From contig CBDCLG010000009.1 of the NCBI GenBank assembly GCA_965218625.1, positions 124,001 to 188,000 of the forward strand: a stretch of DNA of 64,000 nucleotides, written 5' to 3'. The DNA is from Bin5 sp965218625. GTDB taxonomy: Bacteria > Chloroflexota > Anaerolineae > Caldilineales > Caldilineaceae. The translations under genes were made by a program, and so were the position numbers. Of the stretch, positions 27,299 through 34,646 are shown in pieces. Below the pieces are notes generated by a model. The model did not search any database. It was given only the letters and a program-made list of their open reading frames with translations, and was not told where the DNA came from. Position 1 is the stretch's first letter; the number at the start of each line of letters is the position of its first letter.

Positions 27299-27811
27299 AT
27301 GAAGGAACTCGAAAAATCACGTCTGTGGTGGTTGCCAGCCGACCTGGGTGTTGCTTGGGGCGCCGGCTTAGACGAATGTAAAGAGCGCTATCCAGACTTG
27401 ATCGTCTCTGAATCAGAAACACAGCTTGCCCTACGGTTGCGCGACGGCACGCCAGCCTTAAACTCTTTAGTATTGGTGTTTAAAGACGCACACCGTCTCG
27501 AACGTTTGCAGGAAATGTTGGCTATCAGCCGTGACTTCTGGGACGGATATGAGCCGGAAGAATATGACTCTGTGCAGATGGAATATGAAGCAGTTTTTCG
27601 GGACAGGCTAGCCGAATGCCAATCAGTGCTGGGAAGGCCAGATTTTTTTGGAAAGTGGGATAGCCCTGGCTATCCTGACGGAGAATGGGGGTCGCCGATC
27701 GCCATTTGGGATCTTGACGAAGGTCGAATCCAACTCGAGTTAGAACATCAAGACCAAGAGGTTCCATTCATCGTCAGGATTACAACCTTGGCTCGGGAAT
27801 CCCCCCTCTGA
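27299..27811 (+). CDS. Hypothetical soluble protein
   Basis: A 170-residue acidic protein (MKELEKSRLWWLPADLGVAW) rich in Trp, Glu and Asp, with no signal or membrane segment. It resembles small cytoplasmic immunity-type proteins in size, acidity and location (downstream of Rhs remnants), but I see no diagnostic motif. GGAAGGA lies about 12 nt before ATG 27299. Family unknown. Confidence 0.5.
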   Translation: MKELEKSRLWWLPADLGVAWGAGLDECKERYPDLIVSESETQLALRLRDGTPALNSLVLVFKDAHRLERLQEMLAISRDFWDGYEPEEYDSVQMEYEAVFRDRLAECQSVLGRPDFFGKWDSPGYPDGEWGSPIAIWDLDEGRIQLELEHQDQEVPFIVRITTLARESPL

Positions 27812-27879
27812 GATAACATGGGTGGCGACCACTGTCCAGACCGAGGAAAGGCGCAAATTGGCCTTGAGGGTGGACCAAA

Positions 27880-28010
27880 AGCTAAGGTGCATAGGGGAGC
27901 ATTCACCCAGCCTGTGGAGGGGCCACACGTTGGTCAAGAGACGGCGGCGATACACGGCGGCGTTCAAGTTCCGGGTTGGGCTGGAAGCGCTTGAAGGCAG
28001 CAAATCGGTA
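27880..28010 (+). mobile_element. Remnant of an IS3-family transposase OrfA
   Basis: About 27 codons read KRRRRYTAAFKFRVGLEALE followed by GSKSVGQ, the characteristic N-terminus of IS3-family OrfA. After about 28010 the match ends, and another frame briefly reads VIEYDSLGRIRGRVQ, which looks like an Rhs/YD unit. The helix-turn-helix remainder and OrfB are absent. Nothing else is recognisable up to 28230. Confidence 0.7.
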
Positions 28011-28230
28011 GGCCAGTCATCGAGTACGACAGCCTCGGGCGCATACGCGGCCGCGTCCAGTGCACGGATGGGAACTGCGCCGCGACCGCGTCCTTTGGGC
28101 CTGGTGCTAGGGTGGGCGTTGCGAGAGGACCATTGGGAGATTCTGGTTCTTCGTCTTCAGTTGTCGGTTGGCGGTCTCAACACTAAGGCTAAGTCGATAA
28201 TCCGACTGGGAGGGGCGTGGGCTGGGACGT

Positions 28231-29193
28231 TCAGTCGAAGAGGCCGAGGCTTACGTACTTGCTGCCGTCGTCGGGGAGGAGGGTGACGACGACGCTGTCG
28301 GAAGGGGGGAGCTCCCTGGCGAGCTGTAGGGCGGCGGCCATGGCCGCGCCGCTGCTGAAGCCGACGAAGAGCCCTGCCATGCGCGCCAGGTCCTGCGAGG
28401 CCTCCCAGGCGGCCTCGGCGGCGATGGTCATGTGGCGGTCGACGAGGGATGGCGCGTAGATTCCGGGCGTGATGGCGGTCGGCAGGTATTTGAGGCCCTC
28501 TATTACCGAGAGCTCGTCTTCGGGTTGGACGGCCACGAGCTCGATGGCCGGGTCCTGCTCGTTGAGGAAGCGGCCGGCGCCGACAAACGTGCCGGTCGTG
28601 CCCAGGCCGGCGACGAAATGGGTCACGCGGCCCTGGGTCTGGCGCCAGATTTCGGGGCCGGTGCCCTCGTAGTGGGCGCGCCAGTTGGCGTCGTTGTTGT
28701 ACTGGTCGGCATAGAAGTAGCGCTGCGGGTCGGCGGCGACGATCTGGCGCACGAGGCGGATGGCGCCGTCGGAGCCTTCGAGCGGGTCCGATTCGACCAG
28801 GGTGGCGCCGTATGCTTTGACGAGCGTCTTGCGTTCACGGCTGACGTTGCCGGGCATCACCAGGTGGACGGGGAAGCCCTTGACCGCGCCGATGAGCGCG
28901 TAGGCGATGGCGGTGTTGCCGCTGCTGCTGTCGATCAGGACCTGGCCCGCGCCCAGTCTGCCGTCCTGTTCGGCTTCCTCGACGATCTTGAGGGCGGCGC
29001 GCGCCTTGACGGAGCCGCCGGGGTTGGCCCACTCGGCCTTGGCGTAGAGCTGTACGCCGTCGGCCGCGCCGCAGCTGTGGGCGTAGGCGGACAGGTCGAT
29101 CAGGGGCGTTTCGCCGATGTCGTCGAGCACGGAGATCGCGCTCTCGTTCGGCCTCGGATCTGTGTGAAGTGCGGGGCGCAATTGGGCGATCAT
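28231..29193 (-). CDS. cysM: PLP-dependent cysteine synthase, CysM type
   Basis: A 320-residue fold-type II PLP enzyme. The Schiff-base lysine is in NPGGSVKARAA (Lys63), the substrate loop is SSSGNTAIAYALIG and the phosphate-binding loop is GLGTTGTFVGAGRF. The C-terminal parts YAPSLVDRHMTI and AGLFVGFSSGAAM resemble mycobacterial CysM. That enzyme uses O-phosphoserine and sulfur delivered as thiocarboxylated CysO. The neighbours on the same strand are the activating enzyme, the CysO-like carrier and a JAMM peptidase, so the CysO-dependent reaction is favoured over a free-sulfide cysteine synthase. Substrate choice is inference. Confidence 0.88.
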   Translation of the reverse strand: MIAQLRPALHTDPRPNESAISVLDDIGETPLIDLSAYAHSCGAADGVQLYAKAEWANPGGSVKARAALKIVEEAEQDGRLGAGQVLIDSSSGNTAIAYALIGAVKGFPVHLVMPGNVSRERKTLVKAYGATLVESDPLEGSDGAIRLVRQIVAADPQRYFYADQYNNDANWRAHYEGTGPEIWRQTQGRVTHFVAGLGTTGTFVGAGRFLNEQDPAIELVAVQPEDELSVIEGLKYLPTAITPGIYAPSLVDRHMTIAAEAAWEASQDLARMAGLFVGFSSGAAMAAALQLARELPPSDSVVVTLLPDDGSKYVSLGLFD

Positions 29194-29274
29194 GGGTGGC
29201 GCAATGGGCGGTCTGGTCTATGGTGGGGAGACGCATCGACGCTTGCAGGCCGGTGCGTCTCCCCGCCGTGTATT

Positions 29275-30546
29275 CTAGACGGTTACAGGGACCGGCTGCG
29301 CGGAACCGTTGGCCGCGACGGTTTCGGCAAAGGTATCGGCTACGCTGTCGGTGGCCTGCTCGTCGAAGCTGGGCATGCCGCAGAACTGCTCGTAGTCGAT
29401 CAGCTCGGTAACGGTCGGGTCGTCGCCGCAGACCGGGCACGAGTTTGAACGGCCCACTTTGAGCGTGCGGAATGTCATGTCGAGCGTGTCGATCATGAGC
29501 AGGCGGCCTGAAAGCGGCTCGCCGATACCAGCGATCAGTTTGATCGCCTCAATCGCCTGGACCGAGCCGATTATGCCGGGCAGGACGCCCAGGACACCGG
29601 CCTCGGCGCAGCTTGGCACCTCGCCGGGGGGAGGCGGGTCGGGGTAGAGGCAGCGGTAGCAGGGGCTGTCGGGGTCGGCCTCGCCCGGCAGGTAGACGGT
29701 TACCTGGCCCTCGAACATGAAGATGCTGGCGTCGACGAGCGGGATGCCGAGCATCTGGCAGGCGTCGTTGACCAGGTAGCGGGTCGGGAAGTTGTCGGAG
29801 CCGTTGATGACGACATCGTAGCCCTGCATGATAGAGAAGGCGTTGTGGCTGGTGATCGGCTCGCGATAGCCGACAACCTCGACGTCGGGATTGATCTCGG
29901 CGATGCGGTCGCGGGCGGACTCGACCTTGGGGCGCCCGACGTCGCTTACGCCGTGCAGCACCTGGCGCTGCAGGTTGGAGGAGTCGACCTCGTCGAAGTC
30001 GATGATGCCGAGCTGGCCGACGCCGGCCGCGGCGAGATAGATGGCCGCCGGGCTGCCCAGCCCGCCGGCGCCGATCATGAGCACCTTGCTGTCGAGCAGC
30101 TTGATCTGTCCCTCTTCGCCGAGCTCGCTGAGAGTGGTGTGGCGGCTGTAGCGAATGCGTTGCTCTTCGGAGAGTACTGTCGGCACCTTGAAGGGATTGC
30201 CGGCGTTTTTCCAGCCGCCGAAGCCGCCGATCAGCGAGTAGACGTCGGTGTAGCCCATCTCCTGCAGGTTGCGGGCCGCGAACGCTGAGCGGACGCCGCC
30301 GGCGCAGTAGATTACAAGCGGTTGGTCGCGGTCGGGCTGATGCTCTTCGATCTGCAGCTCGAGATAGCCGCGCGGCACGAAGGCGGCGTCGGGAATGTGG
30401 CCCTGCACCCATTCGTCGCGCTCGCGGATGTCGACGAGCGTCAACTCTTGGTTGGCGTCGAGCCGCTGCCTGACCTCGTTGACGGTGATTTCCTGGATTT
30501 CGCTTTTGGCCAGCTGCAGCAGCTGGTCGCGGTTGAGTCGCGTCAT
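29275..30546 (-). CDS. Rhodanese-ThiF fusion: E1-like activating enzyme for a sulfur carrier
   Basis: A 423-residue protein started at 30546 (MTRLNRDQLLQL), 4 nt after the carrier gene. Residues about 20-115 are a rhodanese domain with active-site loop CAGGVRS (Cys81). Residues about 130-375 are a ThiF/MoeB adenylyltransferase with GAGGLGS (159-165), catalytic Cys313 in PSCAEAGVLG, and zinc pairs CYRC (296, 299) and CPVC (370, 373). It should adenylate the carrier's C-terminal Gly and pass sulfur from its own rhodanese domain. MoeZ proteins usually have ThiF first and rhodanese last; the order is reversed here. The C-terminal 50 residues are low-complexity. Confidence 0.9.
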   Translation of the reverse strand: MTRLNRDQLLQLAKSEIQEITVNEVRQRLDANQELTLVDIRERDEWVQGHIPDAAFVPRGYLELQIEEHQPDRDQPLVIYCAGGVRSAFAARNLQEMGYTDVYSLIGGFGGWKNAGNPFKVPTVLSEEQRIRYSRHTTLSELGEEGQIKLLDSKVLMIGAGGLGSPAAIYLAAAGVGQLGIIDFDEVDSSNLQRQVLHGVSDVGRPKVESARDRIAEINPDVEVVGYREPITSHNAFSIMQGYDVVINGSDNFPTRYLVNDACQMLGIPLVDASIFMFEGQVTVYLPGEADPDSPCYRCLYPDPPPPGEVPSCAEAGVLGVLPGIIGSVQAIEAIKLIAGIGEPLSGRLLMIDTLDMTFRTLKVGRSNSCPVCGDDPTVTELIDYEQFCGMPSFDEQATDSVADTFAETVAANGSAQPVPVTV

Positions 30547-30550
30547 GATG

Positions 30551-30829
30551 TCAGTTACTCCCGCCGGCCATGGCCGGCACAATCGAGATTTTGTCGCTCT
30601 CGCCGACGGCGGTTGCCAGCCCTTCGAGGGTGCGGATTTCGTCGTCGTTGCGGAAGACGTTTATGAATCGCTTGACGTCGCCGCTGTCGTCGAGGAGTCT
30701 TTCACCGATGCCCGGGTAGCTGTTTTCCAACTGACCGATCACCTCGCCAACGGTTGCCCCGGACGCTTCGACCCTGGACTGTCCGGCGGTGAAGCGGCGC
30801 AGGGCGGTCGGCACAAAGACGGTTGCCAT
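30551..30829 (-). CDS. cysO: CysO-like ubiquitin-fold sulfur carrier with a C-terminal tail
   Basis: A 92-residue beta-grasp protein. AAAGGAG precedes the ATG. The body follows mycobacterial CysO: VPTALRRFTAGQ, LENSYPGIGERLLDD, FINVFRNDDEIR, LATAVGESDKISIVPAMAGG. Mature CysO must end in Gly-Gly to be adenylated and thiocarboxylated, but here GG is followed by Ser-Asn and the stop. The tail would have to be removed first, as happens in other sulfur-carrier systems with JAMM peptidases; one is encoded upstream at 31469-32077. Activation is by the rhodanese-ThiF protein next door, delivery to CysM. Confidence 0.88.
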   Translation of the reverse strand: MATVFVPTALRRFTAGQSRVEASGATVGEVIGQLENSYPGIGERLLDDSGDVKRFINVFRNDDEIRTLEGLATAVGESDKISIVPAMAGGSN

Positions 30830-30894
30830 TCGACTGCTCTCCTTTGTTGTTCAGTTCCGTGCAGATGGCGGTTATCGAAGGGCGGCCCGGCAAC

Positions 30895-30932
30895 AAAAAA
30901 CGCCGGAGCCATCTGAGCGACAGTTCCGGCGT
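30895..30932 (-). terminator. Intrinsic terminator in or before the cysO leader
   Basis: On the minus strand ACGCCGGA (30932-30925) pairs with TCCGGCGT (30907-30900) and is followed by a run of T (30899-30895). It lies 66 nt before the cysO ATG. It either ends the jab1-type peptidase transcript from upstream or is an attenuator within the cysO leader. No T-box or SAM-riboswitch consensus is visible in the roughly 280 nt upstream of it. Confidence 0.75.
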
Positions 30933-31258
30933 ACGCTTCAACCCCTCTTCGGCGGCTCTTTCCTCGTTGCCTGCCCCGTTGCGCCGACTTCACCTGCGAA
31001 AGTACTGCGGCACTGCTGCGCTGGGAACGATGGTCGAGTGCGAGATCAACTGCTGGCGAACGCCCTTATCGCTCGTATTCTGAGCAGCGGGAAACCTCCA
31101 GCATCATGCTGACGGCGCCCGCTAGAGACACGAGCAAGTTATGCGGTAGGTCGCCTGTCCCAGTTGACTCATCAGGATTGAAAAGCCCTTCTCGTTTATT
31201 TCGCCACTACTATAGTTGTTTTGGCAGCGGGTGTCAAACCGGGCGGGGGGGAGCGGCC

Positions 31259-31429
31259 AGGGCAATCGCATCTAAATCTGGACGCCAAGATAACCCACAA
31301 AGGGCACCCACAAGGGGCACCCACAAGGGGCGCCCCTACCAATGGTCAATCGTTTTCGGCTGTTTTTTCGGAGTTGGGCTCGAATCGGGTAGCGTCGCGG
31401 GTCTTGGCCCAATTAGATGCAATCGCCCT
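31259..31429 (+). mobile_element. Miniature inverted-repeat element, copy 4 (171 bp)
   Basis: Starts AGGGCAATCGCATCTAAATC and ends AATTAGATGCAATCGCCCT. The internal hairpin arm is repeated (AAGGGCACCCACAAGGGGCACCC). The flanks match imperfectly (11 of 13 bases, G-rich), so the target duplication is uncertain. It lies between the JAMM peptidase gene and the cysO leader. Confidence 0.85.
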
Positions 31430-31468
31430 GGGGGAAGCGTCCACGCGTTCGGCCGGTGGAGCGGGGCG

Positions 31469-32077
31469 TCAGCCGGCGGTTACATGAACCGGGTACTCTT
31501 TAAGCTGGACGACGCGAAAGTCCTCGACCGCGCCCGATTCGTCCTGGTTGAATACGACGTAGAGGGGGCCTTCCACTTCCGGTAACAGGCCGGCCACCTG
31601 CTCGGGAATCGGGGCATCGGCGGCCTGATAGTAGCCAAAAAGGCCCGGCCTTACCTCATCGAAGGGGACGGTGTTGCGCAGGTCCTCGACCTCGGTGTCG
31701 GGCCAGTCCGGCTCCATGCGGAAGGCGCGAATGACCGGCGCGTCGTCTATCTCAAGCGAGCAGATCAGGTAGTATGTTTCGGGATAGTGAGCGTTCCAGG
31801 CATCGGTTGCCGAAGGATAGGCGACCGAGACGGGATGGGAGTGGTAGATGGCGACCATCTCGTCGCCGGCCTCTTCAAACTCGAACTGCTTCAGGAGCGT
31901 TTGGGGATCGACATCATAGTTGTCGATCCTGTCCTCAGCCAGGTTGCGGGCGCGATAGAGCTGTGAGGCGCGGCCGGCGCGACCGCGCAGGATACCGCAG
32001 ATTTCTTCGGGCGTTCCCTCGCGGGCGTGTGCGATGATGCCATCGTGGACGGTGCGTGGAAGTTGGACGGCGGTCAT
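31469..32077 (-). CDS. mec: JAMM/MPN+ metallopeptidase, Mec-like (M67)
   Basis: A 202-residue protein started at 32077 (MTAVQLPRTVHDGIIAHA), with AGGAG 6 nt upstream; a longer in-frame extension looks non-coding. Residues 1-135 are a JAMM domain: Glu24/25 in PEEICGIL and the zinc motif YHSHPVSVAYPSATD (His79, His81, Ser89, Asp92). In mycobacteria Mec cleaves cysteine from CysO; in other bacteria related enzymes trim sulfur-carrier precursors. Both roles fit here because the carrier has a Ser-Asn tail after Gly-Gly. The last 65 residues, from about FDEVRPGLFGYY, are an extra domain of unknown role. Confidence 0.88.
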   Translation of the reverse strand: MTAVQLPRTVHDGIIAHAREGTPEEICGILRGRAGRASQLYRARNLAEDRIDNYDVDPQTLLKQFEFEEAGDEMVAIYHSHPVSVAYPSATDAWNAHYPETYYLICSLEIDDAPVIRAFRMEPDWPDTEVEDLRNTVPFDEVRPGLFGYYQAADAPIPEQVAGLLPEVEGPLYVVFNQDESGAVEDFRVVQLKEYPVHVTAG

Positions 32078-32354
32078 GCGGGGCTCCTGTGGGAGACGGC
32101 GGGCGGCATTGCCTTGCCAGTGTTGCGCAAGGGCGGGTGAAGTGCCTGGGCATAATACATCCGATCCTGGGGAATGTACCAACTGCGAGCGTATAGGGCC
32201 GCGGGCGGGGCGTTCTGGGCAGAGCAACGGAACCGTTGCGGGGAAATTGAAAAAGCGCAATCGCTATGTTACGATCGTGCCGATCTTGCGGTGACTTCCG
32301 CCTGTCGATTGGAGGCATTTCGATTGGGGCGGAGTGGAGGAAAAGGACGGTCCC

Positions 32355-34610
32355 ATGTTCGATCCGGATAGCGGTAGATCTCCTGAAAGCGGGCGGATGG
32401 GCGCGGCGGTTGCGTTCCGGGAATGGGATGACCGCCGCCTGCTGAATGCGGTGGATACGGTACTGCGGCGGCTCTATCGCGCCTGGTCGGAGCTGGACGG
32501 GCAGACGCGGGGCCGGCTGGACCGGTTGCGCACGGAGACAGCTGACGCGGCGGGCGACGGCAGCCTCAGCGCGTGGGAGCGCCGGGCGGTCCTGGTGCGG
32601 TTTCTCGAAGAGCTGGCGGCAGTTGACGCCGCGCTCGATATTGTGCGCGATGCGGCCGCCGCGGGCAAGGCGGGCGCCGCCGCCGGGGACGTTACGCCGA
32701 GGGGCATAAATTTTCTGGAGTCGGTCAATCTACTGCGCGTGATGCGGGACGATCCGGCCCACTACATGCCGCGCTCGGCCGGCAGGCCGCCGCGTCCGGG
32801 GCCCGTGCCACCTTCTGCGCCCGCGCAGCCTTCGGTGTCCCCGCAGCCTTCGGGGCAGCCGCGGCCGGGCGGGCGCGGCAAGAAGGCCGCGGATGTCCCG
32901 CAGTGGCGCACAGCACCGGCGCCCGCGCCGGCTGCGGGCGAGATCAGGGGTGGGCCGGCGGTGCAGCTGTACACCTATGTGGACTTTCCGCTGACGATCT
33001 CGAACCGTTCGGACGTCAAATACCCGCTGGTGGTGCAGCTGGTGCGGGACCGTCCGCGTGAGAGCCGGGGCGAAGGTGAGGTCAACATCAGTTTTGCGGG
33101 AGAGGTCGAGTATGTCGACGTGGTGGTGCGCGCGCCGGCATTCGAGGAGGTCAGCGGCTACGGAGCGGGCGCGCGCGACGGCCCGGCGTTTCGGCGGACG
33201 ATCGCGGTCCCGCGCGACGGTGACTCGCAGCCGGCGGTCTTTCTGCTGCAGCTCGCTGACGCCGGCACCGGGCCGCAATGGGTTGCGGTCGACTTTTATC
33301 ACCGCGGGCGCAACGCCGGCTCGTTGACGCTGGAGGTCGAGGTTGCGGGCTTTCAGTTCTGGCGGGGGCGCACGCGCCGGGCTGAGCTTGCCAGCGACGA
33401 TGAAGGGGGCGGTCCGGTCGCGTTCGGGCCGGCCTCGGTCGTGCGCGCGGTCGACGGGGTCACGATCCCGCAGGGCACGCCGCTGCCGGCCGCGGACGTC
33501 GAGCTGCGGGTCGTGCGCGACGCCGACGGTCGCACGCTGCATTTTCATCTGCATTCGCAGAAAGCGCCTTCATTGGACGGGCGCGGGGCCGGCTCGATCG
33601 TCTTCAGTGAGCTGTCCAGCCCCGGCCATTTCTTTGAGCGGCTGGTCGAGCGGTTGAGCTCGCTGGCGGCGCGGGCCAGCGCGGACTTGCCCGGTGAGGA
33701 GGCGGTGCGCATGGAGGATGAGATCGCGGACATCGGCGTTGAGCTCTATGAGCAGCTCTTCCCCGAACCGCTGCGGCGGGCCTACTGGGAGCTGAAGGCG
33801 CTGCGCGACGCCGGTGAGGTGAGAAATTTGCTGATTGTGAGCGATGAGCCGTGGATTCCGTGGGAGCTGGTCAAGCCCTACGACGTGGTGGAGGGGCGGG
33901 ACGTGGAGGACGACCACCTGGCCGCGGCGTGGCGAATGAGCCGCTGGCTGTCGGGCGCGGCCGTGCCATCCGACCTGAATATCCGGTCGGCGCGGCTGGT
34001 GGTGCCTATGTTCGATCTGGATTTCGTGTGGAAGGAGATCGAGTATTTCGACAGCCTGGCGGCGCGGCAGATCGAGGTGGCGCCACCGATCTCGACGCGG
34101 GCGGAGTTTCTGGAGGCGGCCGAGAAGGGCGGCGAGCAGCTCTATCACTTTGCCACGCACGCGAATTTCAACAAGGCATTCGTGGACGAATCGCCGATCG
34201 TGCTGCAGGGCGATCCGCTGTTTCCAAGCGACCTGACGCGGCGCAGAGCGCGCGGTATGAGGCGGGAGCGGCCGCTCGTCTTTTTGAACACCTGCCACGG
34301 CGCGCGCGTCGGCTTCAACCTGACCGGACTGGGCGGTTGGGCGCAGCGCCTGGTGGACCAGCTGGGTGTGACCGCGTTCGTGGGCGCGCTGTGGGAGGTG
34401 AACGACGAGCTGGCGTCGAGGTTCGCGCAGGCCTTCTACGAGGAGCTTTGGGCGGGAAGGACGCTGGGCGAGGCGTTTCACTCGGCGCGGCAACAGGTGC
34501 GGGCGATGCAGAGCGGGAACCCGACCTGGCTCGCGTATACGCTGTACGGCGACCCCAACAGCCGCATCGCCTGGACTGCGGGCGGCGGCGCCGCGGCGCC
34601 GCGCGGCTGA
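32355..34610 (+). CDS. CHAT-domain (caspase-like) protein
   Basis: A 751-residue protein from ATG 32355 (AAAGGA 7 nt upstream; GTG 32334 also possible). It has a helical N-terminal region (about 20-110), a Pro/Ala/Gly-rich linker (about 135-200), a predicted beta-rich middle (about 210-400) and a C-terminal CHAT protease domain (about 470-740). The catalytic dyad is visible as His602 in YHFATHANF and Cys647 in FLNTCHGARVG, with the trailing GALWEVND and AYTLYGDPN typical of CHAT. Such proteases act in signalling, cell death and anti-phage systems and usually pair with sensors or substrates. No such partner is adjacent: mutS follows and the JAMM gene diverges. Confidence 0.85.
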   Translation: MFDPDSGRSPESGRMGAAVAFREWDDRRLLNAVDTVLRRLYRAWSELDGQTRGRLDRLRTETADAAGDGSLSAWERRAVLVRFLEELAAVDAALDIVRDAAAAGKAGAAAGDVTPRGINFLESVNLLRVMRDDPAHYMPRSAGRPPRPGPVPPSAPAQPSVSPQPSGQPRPGGRGKKAADVPQWRTAPAPAPAAGEIRGGPAVQLYTYVDFPLTISNRSDVKYPLVVQLVRDRPRESRGEGEVNISFAGEVEYVDVVVRAPAFEEVSGYGAGARDGPAFRRTIAVPRDGDSQPAVFLLQLADAGTGPQWVAVDFYHRGRNAGSLTLEVEVAGFQFWRGRTRRAELASDDEGGGPVAFGPASVVRAVDGVTIPQGTPLPAADVELRVVRDADGRTLHFHLHSQKAPSLDGRGAGSIVFSELSSPGHFFERLVERLSSLAARASADLPGEEAVRMEDEIADIGVELYEQLFPEPLRRAYWELKALRDAGEVRNLLIVSDEPWIPWELVKPYDVVEGRDVEDDHLAAAWRMSRWLSGAAVPSDLNIRSARLVVPMFDLDFVWKEIEYFDSLAARQIEVAPPISTRAEFLEAAEKGGEQLYHFATHANFNKAFVDESPIVLQGDPLFPSDLTRRRARGMRRERPLVFLNTCHGARVGFNLTGLGGWAQRLVDQLGVTAFVGALWEVNDELASRFAQAFYEELWAGRTLGEAFHSARQQVRAMQSGNPTWLAYTLYGDPNSRIAWTAGGGAAAPRG

Positions 34611-34619
34611 TTCCGGCGC

Positions 34620-34625
34620 TATAAT
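34620..34625 (+). promoter_or_regulatory. Probable -10 box of mutS
   Basis: A perfect TATAAT lies 21 bp before the mutS ATG, with no clear -35. The transcript would start close to 34632, leaving a leader of about 15 nt without a good Shine-Dalgarno. Confidence 0.45.
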
Positions 34626-34646
34626 TTCACTGCGAAAGTTGCGAAT

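Noticed and set aside
30933..31210. T-box or SAM riboswitch upstream of cysO
   Set aside because: Neither the T-box antiterminator consensus (TGGNACCGCG) nor the SAM-I core is visible; only the terminator hairpin is supported.
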